IMG/VR virus record: IMGVR_UViG_3300034198_006960
Span: 1-49,360 of that record
From: a virus
DNA length: 49,360 nucleotides
Reading direction: 5' to 3' (one strand)
Part shown: one piece after another, positions 29,642 through 42,300 of the stretch
Position numbering within the stretch: position 1 is the first letter of the stretch
How the letters are laid out: every line of letters starts with the position of its first letter
The notes under the pieces: model-generated
Told to the model about the DNA's origin: nothing
The model's input: only the letters and a program-made list of their open reading frames with translations
Database searches by the model: none
Position numbers and translations under genes: made by a program

Positions 29642-30229
29642 TTAAACTGTTTGCACTCTGAGAGTGTACACCACTTCAATTTCTCTGTTCAAACTCTTTT
29701 GCACAGGATTGTGCACCAGATGGGTTATGAGTAACCCTTCATTCAGATTTGCTGCGCGGGTCTTTAAACCCAGCTCGTTAAAGATGTATGGGCTGTTCAC
29801 GTCTGTTGCAGTATCAAAAGCATCTTGTCCAGCAGGTTCAGCAGCACTCAACAAGCATGTGATAATGATATCTGTATATAATGTGCCTGGCAGATGGCTG
29901 ACACGTATGAAGTTATTGTTGGGATCTGTGTTCAACGGACTAAGATTATTGATCACCTTGTAGTATGTTTGGTTATACAATTGAGCATCTGAACCCACCA
30001 CATTGGGAGGCAGGTAGCTCACAGTGCCTGTGCCACTCACCACAGCAGCACCATTCCCAAACACCATCTCATGAATATAACCTTCAGGTTGATAGGCTGC
30101 ACCAGCAGCAAGTGCCACACTAAAATTTTCGTAATTTATGGCATTAAGTTGAGATACGAACACTTCTTGTGTGTGTGGATCTCTGATCCGCACATGACCC
30201 ACGATCTTGTGCAAAGGGGTTTCCATCAT
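29642..30229 (-). CDS. Baseplate/tail accessory protein, 195 residues
   Basis: ATG 30229 (or the next codon, also ATG) follows AGAGGAAGCTAACAC. The N-terminus KIVGHVRIRDPHTQEVFVSQ followed by LNAINYENFSVALA resembles the short protein encoded just upstream (SHVVIRDAQTKQTLVNK). The remainder is a beta-rich domain with a Gly/Val-rich segment (GNGAAVVSGTGTVSYLPP). By place (after the baseplate genes, before the fibres) it should be a structural or fibre-connector protein. Similar short proteins with the VxIRD motif occur near tail genes of T4-like marine phages, by my recall. Not assigned further. Confidence 0.7.
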   Translation of the reverse strand: MMETPLHKIVGHVRIRDPHTQEVFVSQLNAINYENFSVALAAGAAYQPEGYIHEMVFGNGAAVVSGTGTVSYLPPNVVGSDAQLYNQTYYKVINNLSPLNTDPNNNFIRVSHLPGTLYTDIIITCLLSAAEPAGQDAFDTATDVNSPYIFNELGLKTRAANLNEGLLITHLVHNPVQKSLNREIEVVYTLRVQTV

Positions 30230-30232
30230 GTG

Positions 30233-30379
30233 TTAGCTTCCTCTTTTGTTAACAAGTGTTTGTTTGGTTTGTGCATCACGGATGACCACATGACTGCTCA
30301 CAATCAGTGTTTGTTCTTCCAGGTTGTGGTTGGTGGGGGCAGTAGTAACCCCCTCCTTGTTTGTTGCGTTTAAAATCAT
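30233..30379 (-). CDS. Small tail-operon protein, 48 residues, paralogous to its neighbour
   Basis: The frame starts at ATG 30379, with AGGTAA upstream, only 8 bases after the stop of the giant gene, and ends 4 bases before the next start. The C-terminal half SHVVIRDAQTKQTLVNK aligns with GHVRIRDPHTQEVFVSQ at the start of the 195-residue protein that follows. So the small protein looks like a stand-alone copy of that N-terminal domain. The tight spacing and good binding sites support it as a real gene. It may cap or nucleate the same assembly. Confidence 0.75.
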   Translation of the reverse strand: MILNATNKEGVTTAPTNHNLEEQTLIVSSHVVIRDAQTKQTLVNKRGS

Positions 30380-30386
30380 GTGTTAT

Positions 30387-33300
30387 TTACCTGTGTCTGG
30401 TGCCTGGTTCTGCAATCAGGAACGCAGTTTGTGGTTCAGCAGAGTATTGAATCCCCTGATCACCGTATGGCCAAATATAACCAGCTGGAATCTCCTGATT
30501 CATACTAGCATCCTGAACCCATGTGCCTGATTTGTGGCTCACGGAACCACTTGAGATACTGTTTATGATGTTAATCATGCACACATTACGATCCCCAGGT
30601 GGTGGGGTATAATTGACCAGATCTGTTTTTATGAACTTGATGTAGGTACCAGGTACCACACTGGGTGGATCTTTTATGATGTTATAGTGTACCCCTTTCA
30701 CTTGTTCCAGGCCATTTACTTTCACAATAGGGGAAGCAAACTCAGTAACATATAGTGTGGTTTCTCCATCACCGTTATGGAACTCTGTGACCAAATCACT
30801 AAAGATTCCTGTGCTAGTGCCCATGGAACCTCTACGCAACCCACTCAGCTTTACACGGTTCGGAAAAACCTCATTAGCATCAGGTTCTGCCACAGTATAC
30901 TCAATTCTTTCTGAATTGACCCAAATTACACCAGGATTCTGCACGGTGGCCACAGGTAGCTTGGCACCATCCTGTACCCAGATGTGATCCTCCTGCCAAG
31001 TTATTGTATCAGTCAACTTTGTATATCTGCTATCACTCAGTCTGTAGAACTTGGTATCACCATATATGTTCTCAAACATTCTGAACGCCACAGGTGGTTT
31101 TACTGGTTCACTAACCACATAATACATGAGAACTTTTGTCCCTGATGTGTGTACTGTGTGGAATTTCACCTGCACTTGATCTGCAACTTGTACAAATGTA
31201 TAGTCCCAGACCTCAGATTGTTTTATACCATTCACGTACACTTGTACTGATCCAAAGTCGCTAGGCATCCTGCTCAACACATACATTGCAGGAGATGTAC
31301 CTGTAAATCTGTCTTGTGCCCATTTCACACTGCTGTCCTCCTGAAAGGTGATCACTTGTACCTGATCAGCACCAGATAGTACACCTGACTGGAATACTAC
31401 CTGTTCATCTGTAATCACATAATCCAGGTTGGGAGTAACTGTGTCCACAATTTGAATTAGTATGTCACTGAGTGCAGCAGGGGTATACTCAACATCAAAT
31501 TTAATTTGTGAAGTGGTGGGGAATGTGTATGCAAAGTTGGCTTGTAAAACACCATTTATCCAAACTTTCACCATGGTGTCCGGATCAGACACTGTGGTGT
31601 TCAGATTCCATTCAGTTTGAACCCCGTCTCCTTGAAATCTACGATACTCAGGGCCGCGGATGAGTATGCCGTTTACAAACACCTGGCTGTTTAACCCTTG
31701 TGGTGCAGAGTACAGAGGGGCATATTCCAGATCATAGGATAGATTGGGTAAATCCAATACTAGTGTTTGAACCCTCTTCAAGCTGAACAGACTGCTGTTG
31801 AACACACTTGCGATCACCACGTCGCCCACTTGAGGTATAAAGTCCAACACAATATTGCGTGGATCTCCAGAGTCCACACCCCAGGAAATAGTTGTGGCCC
31901 CATTGTATGTAACCCATACTGTGCCCACATTAGCAGGGTTATTCAATTGAATTCCGGATGTTGCGCCGTCACCATGCAAAGTAACTTGTTGTTGAATGTG
32001 TGCTGGAGTCATGTTCAGTTGTATGTTCACACCTTCGCTTACACCACCACCCGCTGCAATCACGCTCATCTGGGTCAAAGTTTGTGGATCTTGTGCATAT
32101 ATGCCTCGTTTACTCATAAACACTTGTGCAGCTCCCCAAACAGGCACCAGCTCAGCCTGCATCCCCAATCCAGCAGTAAACCAATCATCTATGCCCACAC
32201 TCAAGTTGGTGTAGTAGCCTGCTTGAACAATCTCAAGTTGGTCAATCACGCCTCTTAGGCCAGCTTGATTTTTGATTTGTGTGACTTGCAAAATGAGTGT
32301 TTGTGTGCCTGTGCCATACTTGTACAACAATTTATCACCCACTGCATAGTTTTGACCACCCTGCACAATTGAGATAGCCACAGCCTTTACAGCAGTAACA
32401 GCAGCTTGAGCAAGCTCACCTGTGGGTATGATGGACCCTGTCAATGTGATCAGGTCAAACAATTGATATCCTGAGCCTGGATTAGCTACAGCCACAGTGC
32501 CCGCACCCTTGCTGGCCCCTCCCCAACCCAGTTGTTGTATGTTCACCTTGCCCACAGCAGGTGTATTCACAAACACCACTTGGGGATATTGATAATTAAT
32601 CACATAATCTGCTGTGACACCATGAGTTTTGAGTTCACCGTTTACAAACACCCACAGTTGTTGATCTTCTGTTATGGGTGCCGGGAGTGCAAAGTGAGTG
32701 CGTACACCATCACTGTCAAATACCTGATTGTGCATGATGCCTTGACCACCAGTTCCAGCTGTATACACATCATATATGAGATTGGTTCTGGGCCAAACCA
32801 TCACAAGCTCCTCAGGATGGCCACCTTCCAGATGGGGTCTGTTCAAACCAGCACCATCAATTGTGGTATCTAACAATGTGGCCAATGCAGGATTGAATGT
32901 TTCGCCCTTTTCTATAACCCACACATTGGGTCTGGGCTGCACAGGATGTCCAGGCGCAACTGTGAACTTGATTTGATCACCGCTCCATCTTACTGTGACA
33001 CTGGCTTGGATACCTGTGCCACCCATAACAGGCAATACTCCCATAACAGGGGCAACCAGATACACCCCAGGCTCTTCCAGAGAGATCGAAGTTATGGCTC
33101 CCAGTGTGGTTACGCCGGTCACTCTAAATTTGGCTTGTGAAACATATTGACCGCCCTGTGCAATCAGTATGTCGTTCATGGAATAACCTAATCCTTTATT
33201 GCTTACTAATACTTGACTGATCTGATTGCGTATGATCCAATCTTGTGGAGTGAACACTTTCCTACCATCCACCCACACTTGTAGTTCTGTGGGTTGCTGA

Positions 33301-36300
33301 GGAGGTTGTCTTAACATGAACTGGGTTTCAGTATTATTACCCACAAACAATTGATATTTGAGATTTTGTCCGCTGTTCACATTCATATCAGAATCAGTGT
33401 CTTGTTGATTAGTATAGTCCCAACCTTTTACATCATCCCACGCATTGGCATCCCATGCATCTGAAGTCAAAAATTGCTTGCCACTCAAACTGGTCAGTTT
33501 ACTTTCGCAGCCGCTTATGAGGCCTGGAGCCTGCGCTGAAGGTTGATCTCCTGTGGGCATGTAGGAGTCAGATATACGTTGTGCTGCACCTGTGGGCGCT
33601 TGCCAGGCCACAGTTTTCCAGTCTTGCATGGTGTTAGTGTTGGACACCTTCTGGTACCATACCCATGTCTGCACTTGGTCCACGTATACTCGCACTGTGT
33701 ATCCCACACCCACAGGTGTGTTGATAATGTTTAACACTTGTGTTATATCATAAATGGTGTTTGCAATCTCACCCTCATACTCCAGACCCCATGTGATGAA
33801 ATCCCAATTAGCAAGTCCTGAACTCTGCAACTGATTGCGAGTCATTAGTGTGTAACCAGGGGCTTGTACCTGGATCAATGTGCCCACTAGGATATTATTA
33901 TTCAGTATTATTCCCAGCCATGCACTCAAACTGTTACAAGTTATATCCACTTGAGTGGATGATGAATACCCTGGAGAATAATACACTTCAGGTGCACATG
34001 CAACTCTGTCATAAATCATTCGGGTGCGCATCTGTCTCACCAACTGGGGGTTCAACACATGATTCTGATACCATGCTGTGTATCTGGCATCTGTTTGCAA
34101 AATGACTTCATCTGCAGGAACTTGTTCATCCAGTATTCTCACGCCCTGATTAACATCTGCATAAGGTGGCTTATCAAAATCTGAATACACTCCTGTGTAT
34201 GTTTCAGATGCTTTACGCCAATCCACAAATGATCTCACCTTCACATGGTAAGGTTTTATTTCATTTACATATGCAATAAGTGAATTTATATTATTCTCAG
34301 TGTACAATTCAGTGGGTGCTAGAACTTCTGCAAAGCCACGCAAGTTGATGAAACTGGTTTTGAATGCCCAATCCACAAACCGTTGTTCTGCAAACACCTG
34401 ATTCACCAGCGCAAACATCAATTGATTGGGCTCATTCACGGAACTATCAATTTTCAATAAACCTTGTGTGCCCAAGGCATTGACCCACAATCCTTTCCAA
34501 ATCTGTTCAAACTCTCTACGAGTGTCATATTCAGCACCCAGGATCTCAACACCAAAACCTTGTGCACCAAATCCCAAATTATTTGCAGCATAGTTCCACA
34601 GATTGTCTTTGAGTGTTAATGTACCAGACTGCTTGCCTACTAATCTCCATGTTTTGGATGCAGGCTGCACACACTCATATAAAGCCCATGTGTTGTTGCC
34701 TGTGTTTATTACTTTGACCACATCTCCTGTGACAAAGGACAAAAAGGCATCTCTGGCCACAAGTGTTTCAAATTCATAATCCCACAGCGAGCTAGAACTG
34801 TACCCTGTATAATACCAATCTGTGATATCCCAAGTGGTTTGGGTGCGATAAGTTTGGCTTTGGTACAACTGCCATTCTGCTTGTGAGGCTCCCACATTCT
34901 GCCATGTCCATATGGTCCATTTGTTCATGTTGGTGACATCTGCGCCCACCAACACCCTGCTACCAAATGGCAGGGTGTAATCCAGATCATAAAGTGCTTT
35001 CATATTATCCACTCTCTTCACCCACAAGGGTTGCGCCACACCTTGTTGCCACACAATCTTATCGGTGTCCAGCAGTTGCACACTGGGATTGGTCTGATTC
35101 CATGTGGTGCCAGCCTGTGTTACACCCTGAGTAACTGAAACCTGTAAGCTGGTCCAAATCTGACCAGGGGTACTGAGTTCTGATACTCGTTGTACACACC
35201 AACTTAATAATGTGTCACTTGCAATCACTTGGTCTTGGGAATACAGTTTGCGTATAGTAGGGCCAGCAGTGGAATTACCTTGGCTCAATAAGATATAAAC
35301 ACCTATTTGAGATTGAACTACTTGAGACATCAAATAAATCTTTTCATTGACAGTTATTTCCCTGCTGTCCACAATCAAGGGACCAGGTGTTATGATAACA
35401 GGATCTTTATCCTGCTCGATCAATAGTGGTATATTGCTATTAACTATCACAACTCCGGCGTCCACCACCATATAAATGCCATTCTCAGCTAATGGATCAT
35501 GTGCGGGAATAACAGGGGACAGTGCATGGGTCAATTCATTCTGATTCTTGATCAGCATGGTTTGGCCTGCTCGTAGTACCAAACCATCCAATACAAGTGC
35601 CCCGGGTTGTGCAGATAACAATTGTGATATTCCTGTGTCATTATCCAGTTGTAGATATGCATTCAGTCTGCCAGATGTGCTATCTGTTTCCTCATAAGGA
35701 GTAGTAGCAACTATCACTGCATCATGGACATTTGTGCGCGCAGGCTCTGGTTCCTCACTTTGAAAGTAGGGCAGCCAGCTTTGCCGGCCAGGATCACTCA
35801 AGGGTGGCTGTGTGCTTGCGCCCAAGAACTGATTAACCAGTTGCACCACAGTGCGTCTGCTTTGTACTTGGTCCACAAACGTGCCCTGTCTGGGTCTAAT
35901 CAGTACGCCTTGTGATTGCAACTGCCTGAGTGTGGGATCCGGTAATGGATTACCATATGCATCATATTCATACAAACTGGCACCCAGTTTGTTCCACAGC
36001 CAGTCAGGTGGTGAACTTCTGGGATCATTTTGTGCAATCAGGTCAAATTCTCTGTGCACCGTTTCCACATCATATTTGTTAAACCATTTGGTCTGCCATA
36101 CTGTTTGCATGCCATTAAGATAAGGCCCCACATTGCCTATGAGTGTTTGTTTTTTACTAATAGGTGCCCACCAAACGATACCCAAGTTTTCAGGTGCTGA
36201 TAATGAGGTGGCAATCACACTCGTGCTAATTTGTCTGTTTGCTGTTGCAGGCACTGTGGTGCCATTCTGTGTCCAAAAGTAATAAATGGTTTGCAACTGG

Positions 36301-39300
36301 CCAGTGGCTGTCTGTTGCAGTCTGCTCACATAGGGAGGGTTGGCTTGTTCGATTTCACCGGAAGCGATACCAGGGGAGCCAATTGATGTGAGGTCTGCGC
36401 CCGAGCGTACAAGATTTTGCCATGATGCAGGCGGCACAGGGCTTCGTACCCATTCATAAACGTCAATGCTTGTGCCTGGCGCAATTCTGCCCCAGTTTTG
36501 GCGGCGTTGATTATCTGATCCAGTTTCATAATCCAGGTACCTTGTTGTGCTCAGATCCCACCATACTTGACCCACTTGTGATTCCCCCCATGCCTGGGGA
36601 GCATTCACTCCATATGTGAATGTGGGGTCCACAGTGTATTGTGCAGGATCATATGCAGTTTTATATGTTATTTCTGCGTCTATGTTGCCAGGTATTCTGT
36701 TTTTTACAGGATCCCATAGTGCTACTATTTGTAGGGTTTGCAGTGATGTTAAGTCATACAGTCTGCTTTCTTGTATGTAACTCAAATCAGTTTTATAATT
36801 TTCTGTTCTGTACTCAAACCAGTTCCTGCCGCTGCTGATATAGATTTCCCAAGGGGTTGTGGCATCACCGTCAATCCATGTCAAATCTCCAGATTGGTAA
36901 CCCTGCGGTGGTGTGGACTGATTTCTAGCGATGAGAGTGGGGAACCTCATACTGAAATACTGCCATACTGTGCCACCTGAACCTGTGCCGGTGGTGCTCA
37001 TGCCAATTACAAACGTGGTGTTATCCCACACTGTGATAACTTCAAATGTGTCATTGATGTTCACACCAGCATTGACCACACCATATATGACCACCATGTC
37101 CCCTTCTTTCAAGCCATGATCCTTGGTGCTTGTCACAATAGTTTGGGTGTTGTCTCTTGCATTAGGTTGTGTGCTGAGAACACTCCACTCACATGCACAC
37201 AGCTTGTACACATTCCATCCACGTTTGGGATCAATATACTGCCACACTCGTTGACCTGGCTTGATCATGCTCACAGTAGGGTCTGCCAGCACTTGTGACC
37301 TTATGCGGGCATATAATGATTTCAACTCAGCTTTATCTACAGCAGTGTAATTTACATCTTCCCTGATCACAGGACCAGCAGTAGGCAAATCACTCTTTAA
37401 ACTACCATATGAAGTTCGCAGCTTGAACTCGGACAAATCACCATAGCTGTTGACAATTCTTACATCATTTTTCACAATAGTAACTTGATTATCACTTAAT
37501 GGATCACTGTCTTCATTGCTCAGCAATGCGACTAGTTGTGGATTGCTAGTCACTTGATCTTGTGGTAGTATTACATCCAAATTGTTCAAGTCTTGGTCAT
37601 ATCCATATTGACCTGCTCTGAATGCCCACTCCTCAAAATAGTAAAACTCTTGTTCAGGTTGGACCACTTGTGTGTTCCTGAGCAGTGCATCTATGCTCAC
37701 ACTAGTACCCTTTTGGTGGATCATGCCTTGATAAAACTGGAATTCCGCACTGTTGTCCAGCAACAGATTGGTCAAGTAGGTTCGGGGTTGATATGCAACT
37801 TGATGCTGAGCCAAAAGTTGTAAATTGCGTGGTAGGGCCTGACTTATGGAACTGGTTTGTTTATTTTGATCAAATGGTATGCTTAAATCAATTTCAAATA
37901 TCTTCCTCAAGTCATCCACAGTTTTTTCTAGGTTGGGGATAATTCTGTTGTTCACCACCAGATTGTTCCCCAGCTGACTCACACTTTGTGTGACCAAATA
38001 ACCTGGGGCTTGCATCCTGCCCTTCCAATCTAGAGTTCTATACCCAAACAGTTTGAATCTTGCCTGACGTTGATTGAGTACAGGATCATAGACCAAATCT
38101 CCAAACACTGTTTTGTTGTTGAATATGAGTGCATGTTCCAGACTGGTCGTATAAAGTCTGATCCCGTAAATGCCTTGGTCATTGAGCACTTTGATACTGA
38201 TGTCATCCTCTATTCGCAAAAAGTCCAAATTGGCCAAGCTGATAGGATTTCCCAGTCTATCCAAAACACTGTGAGTACCTTGCACCAAACCACCAATGTG
38301 TTGAATGATACCAAAATCAGTCTTGAACTTGCACAAGGTGGCAGCTGGACTGAGAGTCATGTAGGTGCCCGCAGCCCAAGGACCCTGGCTCCAATACAAG
38401 AACTCTCTAGCACTCAGACTCCAGTTACGTGGGCGGCTGGCTGTGGAATCATATTCATCAAACTGCCATCCTGCCGCTTCCTGTGCTCTGCCCAAGCTGA
38501 TCAGGAAGTCATACACCTGTTGGCGAGTTTGAAAAACAGTACCATAGGGCACAATATCTGTTTTGTTGAGTCCCTGTTTGTATTCTGTAACTTGTTGGTT
38601 TTCCACAACCACAGTTTGCTTGGCACCTGTGATGCGGCTGGGTATGATTTCAAAATAAGGATCTCTAGCATCATAACCAATCACTCGCCAACCCTGATTG
38701 CGCCCCAAGAATTCCACCAACACACCAGTGTACACATATTCTTTAATGCTGGCACTCCTCAACAGCTGACAGATCACATCTTCTTGGGGCAACAACAAGT
38801 TGTCTGTGTTGCTGAGTCCAAATGAATCCACCAATGTTCTGATGTTTTGTCCATCTGTAAAACCACCCATTTTGTGGATGAGGTTCACACCTGCCCCTCT
38901 GATCAGATTACCCAAATACGTTGTGACACTTCGACTGTCAGACACCAGCTTCTCACTGATCCAGTGTTGAATACCACAACTGCCATGGTAAGTTTCTGTG
39001 CTGTTTAAGCTGGGGATCAGGCTGGGATTCTCTCTGTGCATCACACACGATATGACAGGTGTGCGTGTGAGTGTGTTACTTAGCACTCGTTGTGAATATG
39101 TTTGATCCTCAAACAACTCAATCTGTCTGACTCCATCCCACAAATATTCCACAAATGCAGCAGGTCTCATCAAATATGCCCATTGTGACCAAAGCTGATC
39201 AGCATCCACGCTGGTGAGCCACACATTTTCCATGGGACTTCTGTCACCAAACTTCCAATCTGCCGCAGCTTGTGATTGAGAGGGCAGCTGAGTTATAATC

Positions 39301-42300
39301 CCAGCATCAAACGGTGCTAGTAATTGTCCTGCATCATTCACAGGCACATATTTGCTCAATCCTGGTCTGGCCCAGTCCACATGTGTGCCAGCTCTACCAC
39401 CCTGGCGAATCACACCTGCCTCCAGGTCTTGCCATAATTTTAGGTTGCCACGAGTATATGGTGCAGTACCATACTCACTGTCCCACCAGGTTGGCTTCTG
39501 ACTAAAGCCCAGCATTCTCCAAGGTGATGCATGAGGTTGATCTGTGTCATAATAATAAAAATAGATACCTCTCCATGAACCAGGCAACGATTGTTGGTCT
39601 TGGTCTGTTGAGCTGCCATAATTCCATGAGAAAGGATCACTTATGTCAAACGTGGTGTTCCTGAGAGCATCCACTTGATTCATGGTGAGCCATCTGTTCC
39701 AAGCAGGTGCTTGCAATGTGGTAACGTCTGACCTAGTGTAACTGGTAACACGAAACTTACCACTAAGTTGTGTTCGCACATCCAGGTCAGGCACATGATC
39801 CTCCATGGAATACTTCACAGGTAGGCTGCCATATTGCAATTGTTCAAACAGTAGCCAAGCTTTAGCTACAGGATGAGTCAATTCTGACACATTTGTGGTC
39901 ACACCTTGTGTGTTCAAAATCTGTCCCATGGGTTCATTATTGTAGTCACTCAGCACGCACAATGCTCCATTGTGGCATCTTAGTGTGAGAGGTGAGCCAG
40001 GCTGGCTTAAATCATAAAAAACTGTGGGCACGTATGCACTCCATGCCCCCAATCTGGTAGCACTTGCAGGTACCCATGTGGGGTTCACACTCTGTTGTGA
40101 ACAGTATGCCCCCAAGCTCAAATCAAATCCTGTATTGACCCATGCACTAGCCCTAGTCTTGCCCAGATTGATTTGGCGCAGTGCCCTGTCCAACCACAGT
40201 TGTGGATTATCCGAACCAGTGAGTGCTTGGTTATTATACACATTCCAAAGCGCATTTATAAATTTGTTATAAAAGCGCAAGTATTCTGTTTGACTCCACT
40301 GCATGGCCACCATGGGATCAGTCACACTCTGACTACCCTCAAAAGATTGACTTTGATCAATACCATTCAATGCCATCAATTTGAGCATGCTGGCTCTGTG
40401 CTGTAGAATCACTGTGCCTCTGCCCAACTGTTTGGGTGAATCTCTCCAGTTGTTGGCACCACTTGCTGTGCCTGTGAATCCTGTTTGATTGCGGATAACG
40501 CTTTGGCCGTGGGGCAGCATGTCTGCTAACATGAATTGTGTTACAACTTGATTGTCCGGGTTGGCTTGCAAATTGACAGGAATTTCAAAATATCCATCAC
40601 GAACCTGATTGTGCACTCCCGCCCATGTGCCCACTTTAATAACAGTCTGCGCAGCAGGTTTTTCTTTCAATTGAATTGTGTTATTCAGCACTGTATACTG
40701 AGTTTCATTCAATAACGTGCCACCCACCTGAACAATAATATTGGGTGTACCTGTTTGTGTAAGCGCAGGCATTTGATCAATTGCAAATATGGTTTCATTA
40801 TTTGTGACCACATATTCATTTATCACATATTGTTTTGTTAATTGATCACTCAAAAACCAATTATTCACATACTGTGTTTGATCTGAAAATGTTTGCTGCC
40901 AATAATAGTAACCAGGAACTACAACTAGATCTGTATTTTGATAATATGTTACTTGTATCTGTGTACAAGTAACATCAAACACATAATTACGAGCACTTGC
41001 AGAATCCACATCTGGCGAAAATCCCAGCACAGGATCCACAGGCAATGCTGTGTTCTGCCTGTAGCTGAGCAAACTGCTTCCTGCAAAGTTACTGTTAGGA
41101 TATGAAACTGGATCTGCTAAATTTGTACCCACAGAGTCAAACAGCTCAAACAATGGGGCTTGGTTTATGGTGGCCACATACTCTTGTGAATCTGGGAGCC
41201 AATTGGGTAGTAACTGCCTGCTTTGGCCTCTCACCCATTTTGTGCCTGTGAAATACCAATTGGTGCTTACATTTTCATAATAGGGCTCATTTAGGCCTGT
41301 GTCGTTGGGTTTATTTCCTTGTAATATAAAAATTACACTTCCAGGTGCGCACAATCCGGACTCTGATGTGATATCTGTGATCAGACTTAGTGTGACTTTT
41401 CCATCCACTCTCACACCACTCACTTGATACAGTCTGTTGTTTAAATTGGTATCTATAAGATTGGTAAACAACACGATTTGTCCATCGTCCAATCTCACAT
41501 TGTCCACTAACACATTTGTTTGTCCAATCACACTGTCCAAGTTGGTACGTTTTGTGTCCACTAAATTGACATTGGTCAGGAATTGAGTACCAAAGTTCCA
41601 CAATGGGATAGAATGATCAAATTCCAATATGGGACGTTGTGCAGTAATAATAGTACTGTAACTCTGATCTGTTTTACTGATCACCAACACCTGTTTGTGG
41701 AACCATCTGTTTGTTTGACTCCACGGATTACCATTTGGGCTGCCTCGGGCTATTGTCACATATGCAGGTGTTTCATTTAACCCTGCACTGTCCCAGGTGG
41801 TGCTGTCCCAGGCTGGTGGAGAATCCCATGCCAAGTTGGGTTGTGTGAATTCTGGCACTAATCTGATGCGTGTACCCACACCTTCCACAACATATACTTG
41901 GGATCGAATCTGGACGTTTATGTCTTGTGTAAACTGTACTCGTAAACCTGATGTGAACACAACTGTGGCGTTATCTTCTTGCACACCACTGATTGCAAAT
42001 TTGATGTGACCCTCGTATGTGTATGTGCTTCCAGTTTGGATTTGTGCACTATTGGTCTCACTCAACAGCAGAATCAATTGGGGTCCTGTGGCCATCCACA
42101 CATATTGAGTGTAATTGATCAGTTTGTCCATGTCCACAGGGAGCCCGTAACTGTAATACTCACCTGTAAACAGTCTGTTATGGTCATTAACCAGTGCACC
42201 CTGCCATCTGAGCTTGTTAATCAGATCATCATACGCCAACACATGGGTGATCTGATTGTTCTGTGTGTTGCGACTCACCATACCTGGTTCCACCTGGTAG

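Noticed and set aside
38070-38825. 251-codon plus-strand open frame inside the giant gene
   Set aside because: It is antisense to the continuous 4038-codon frame, has no binding site and its translation looks like a complement artefact.
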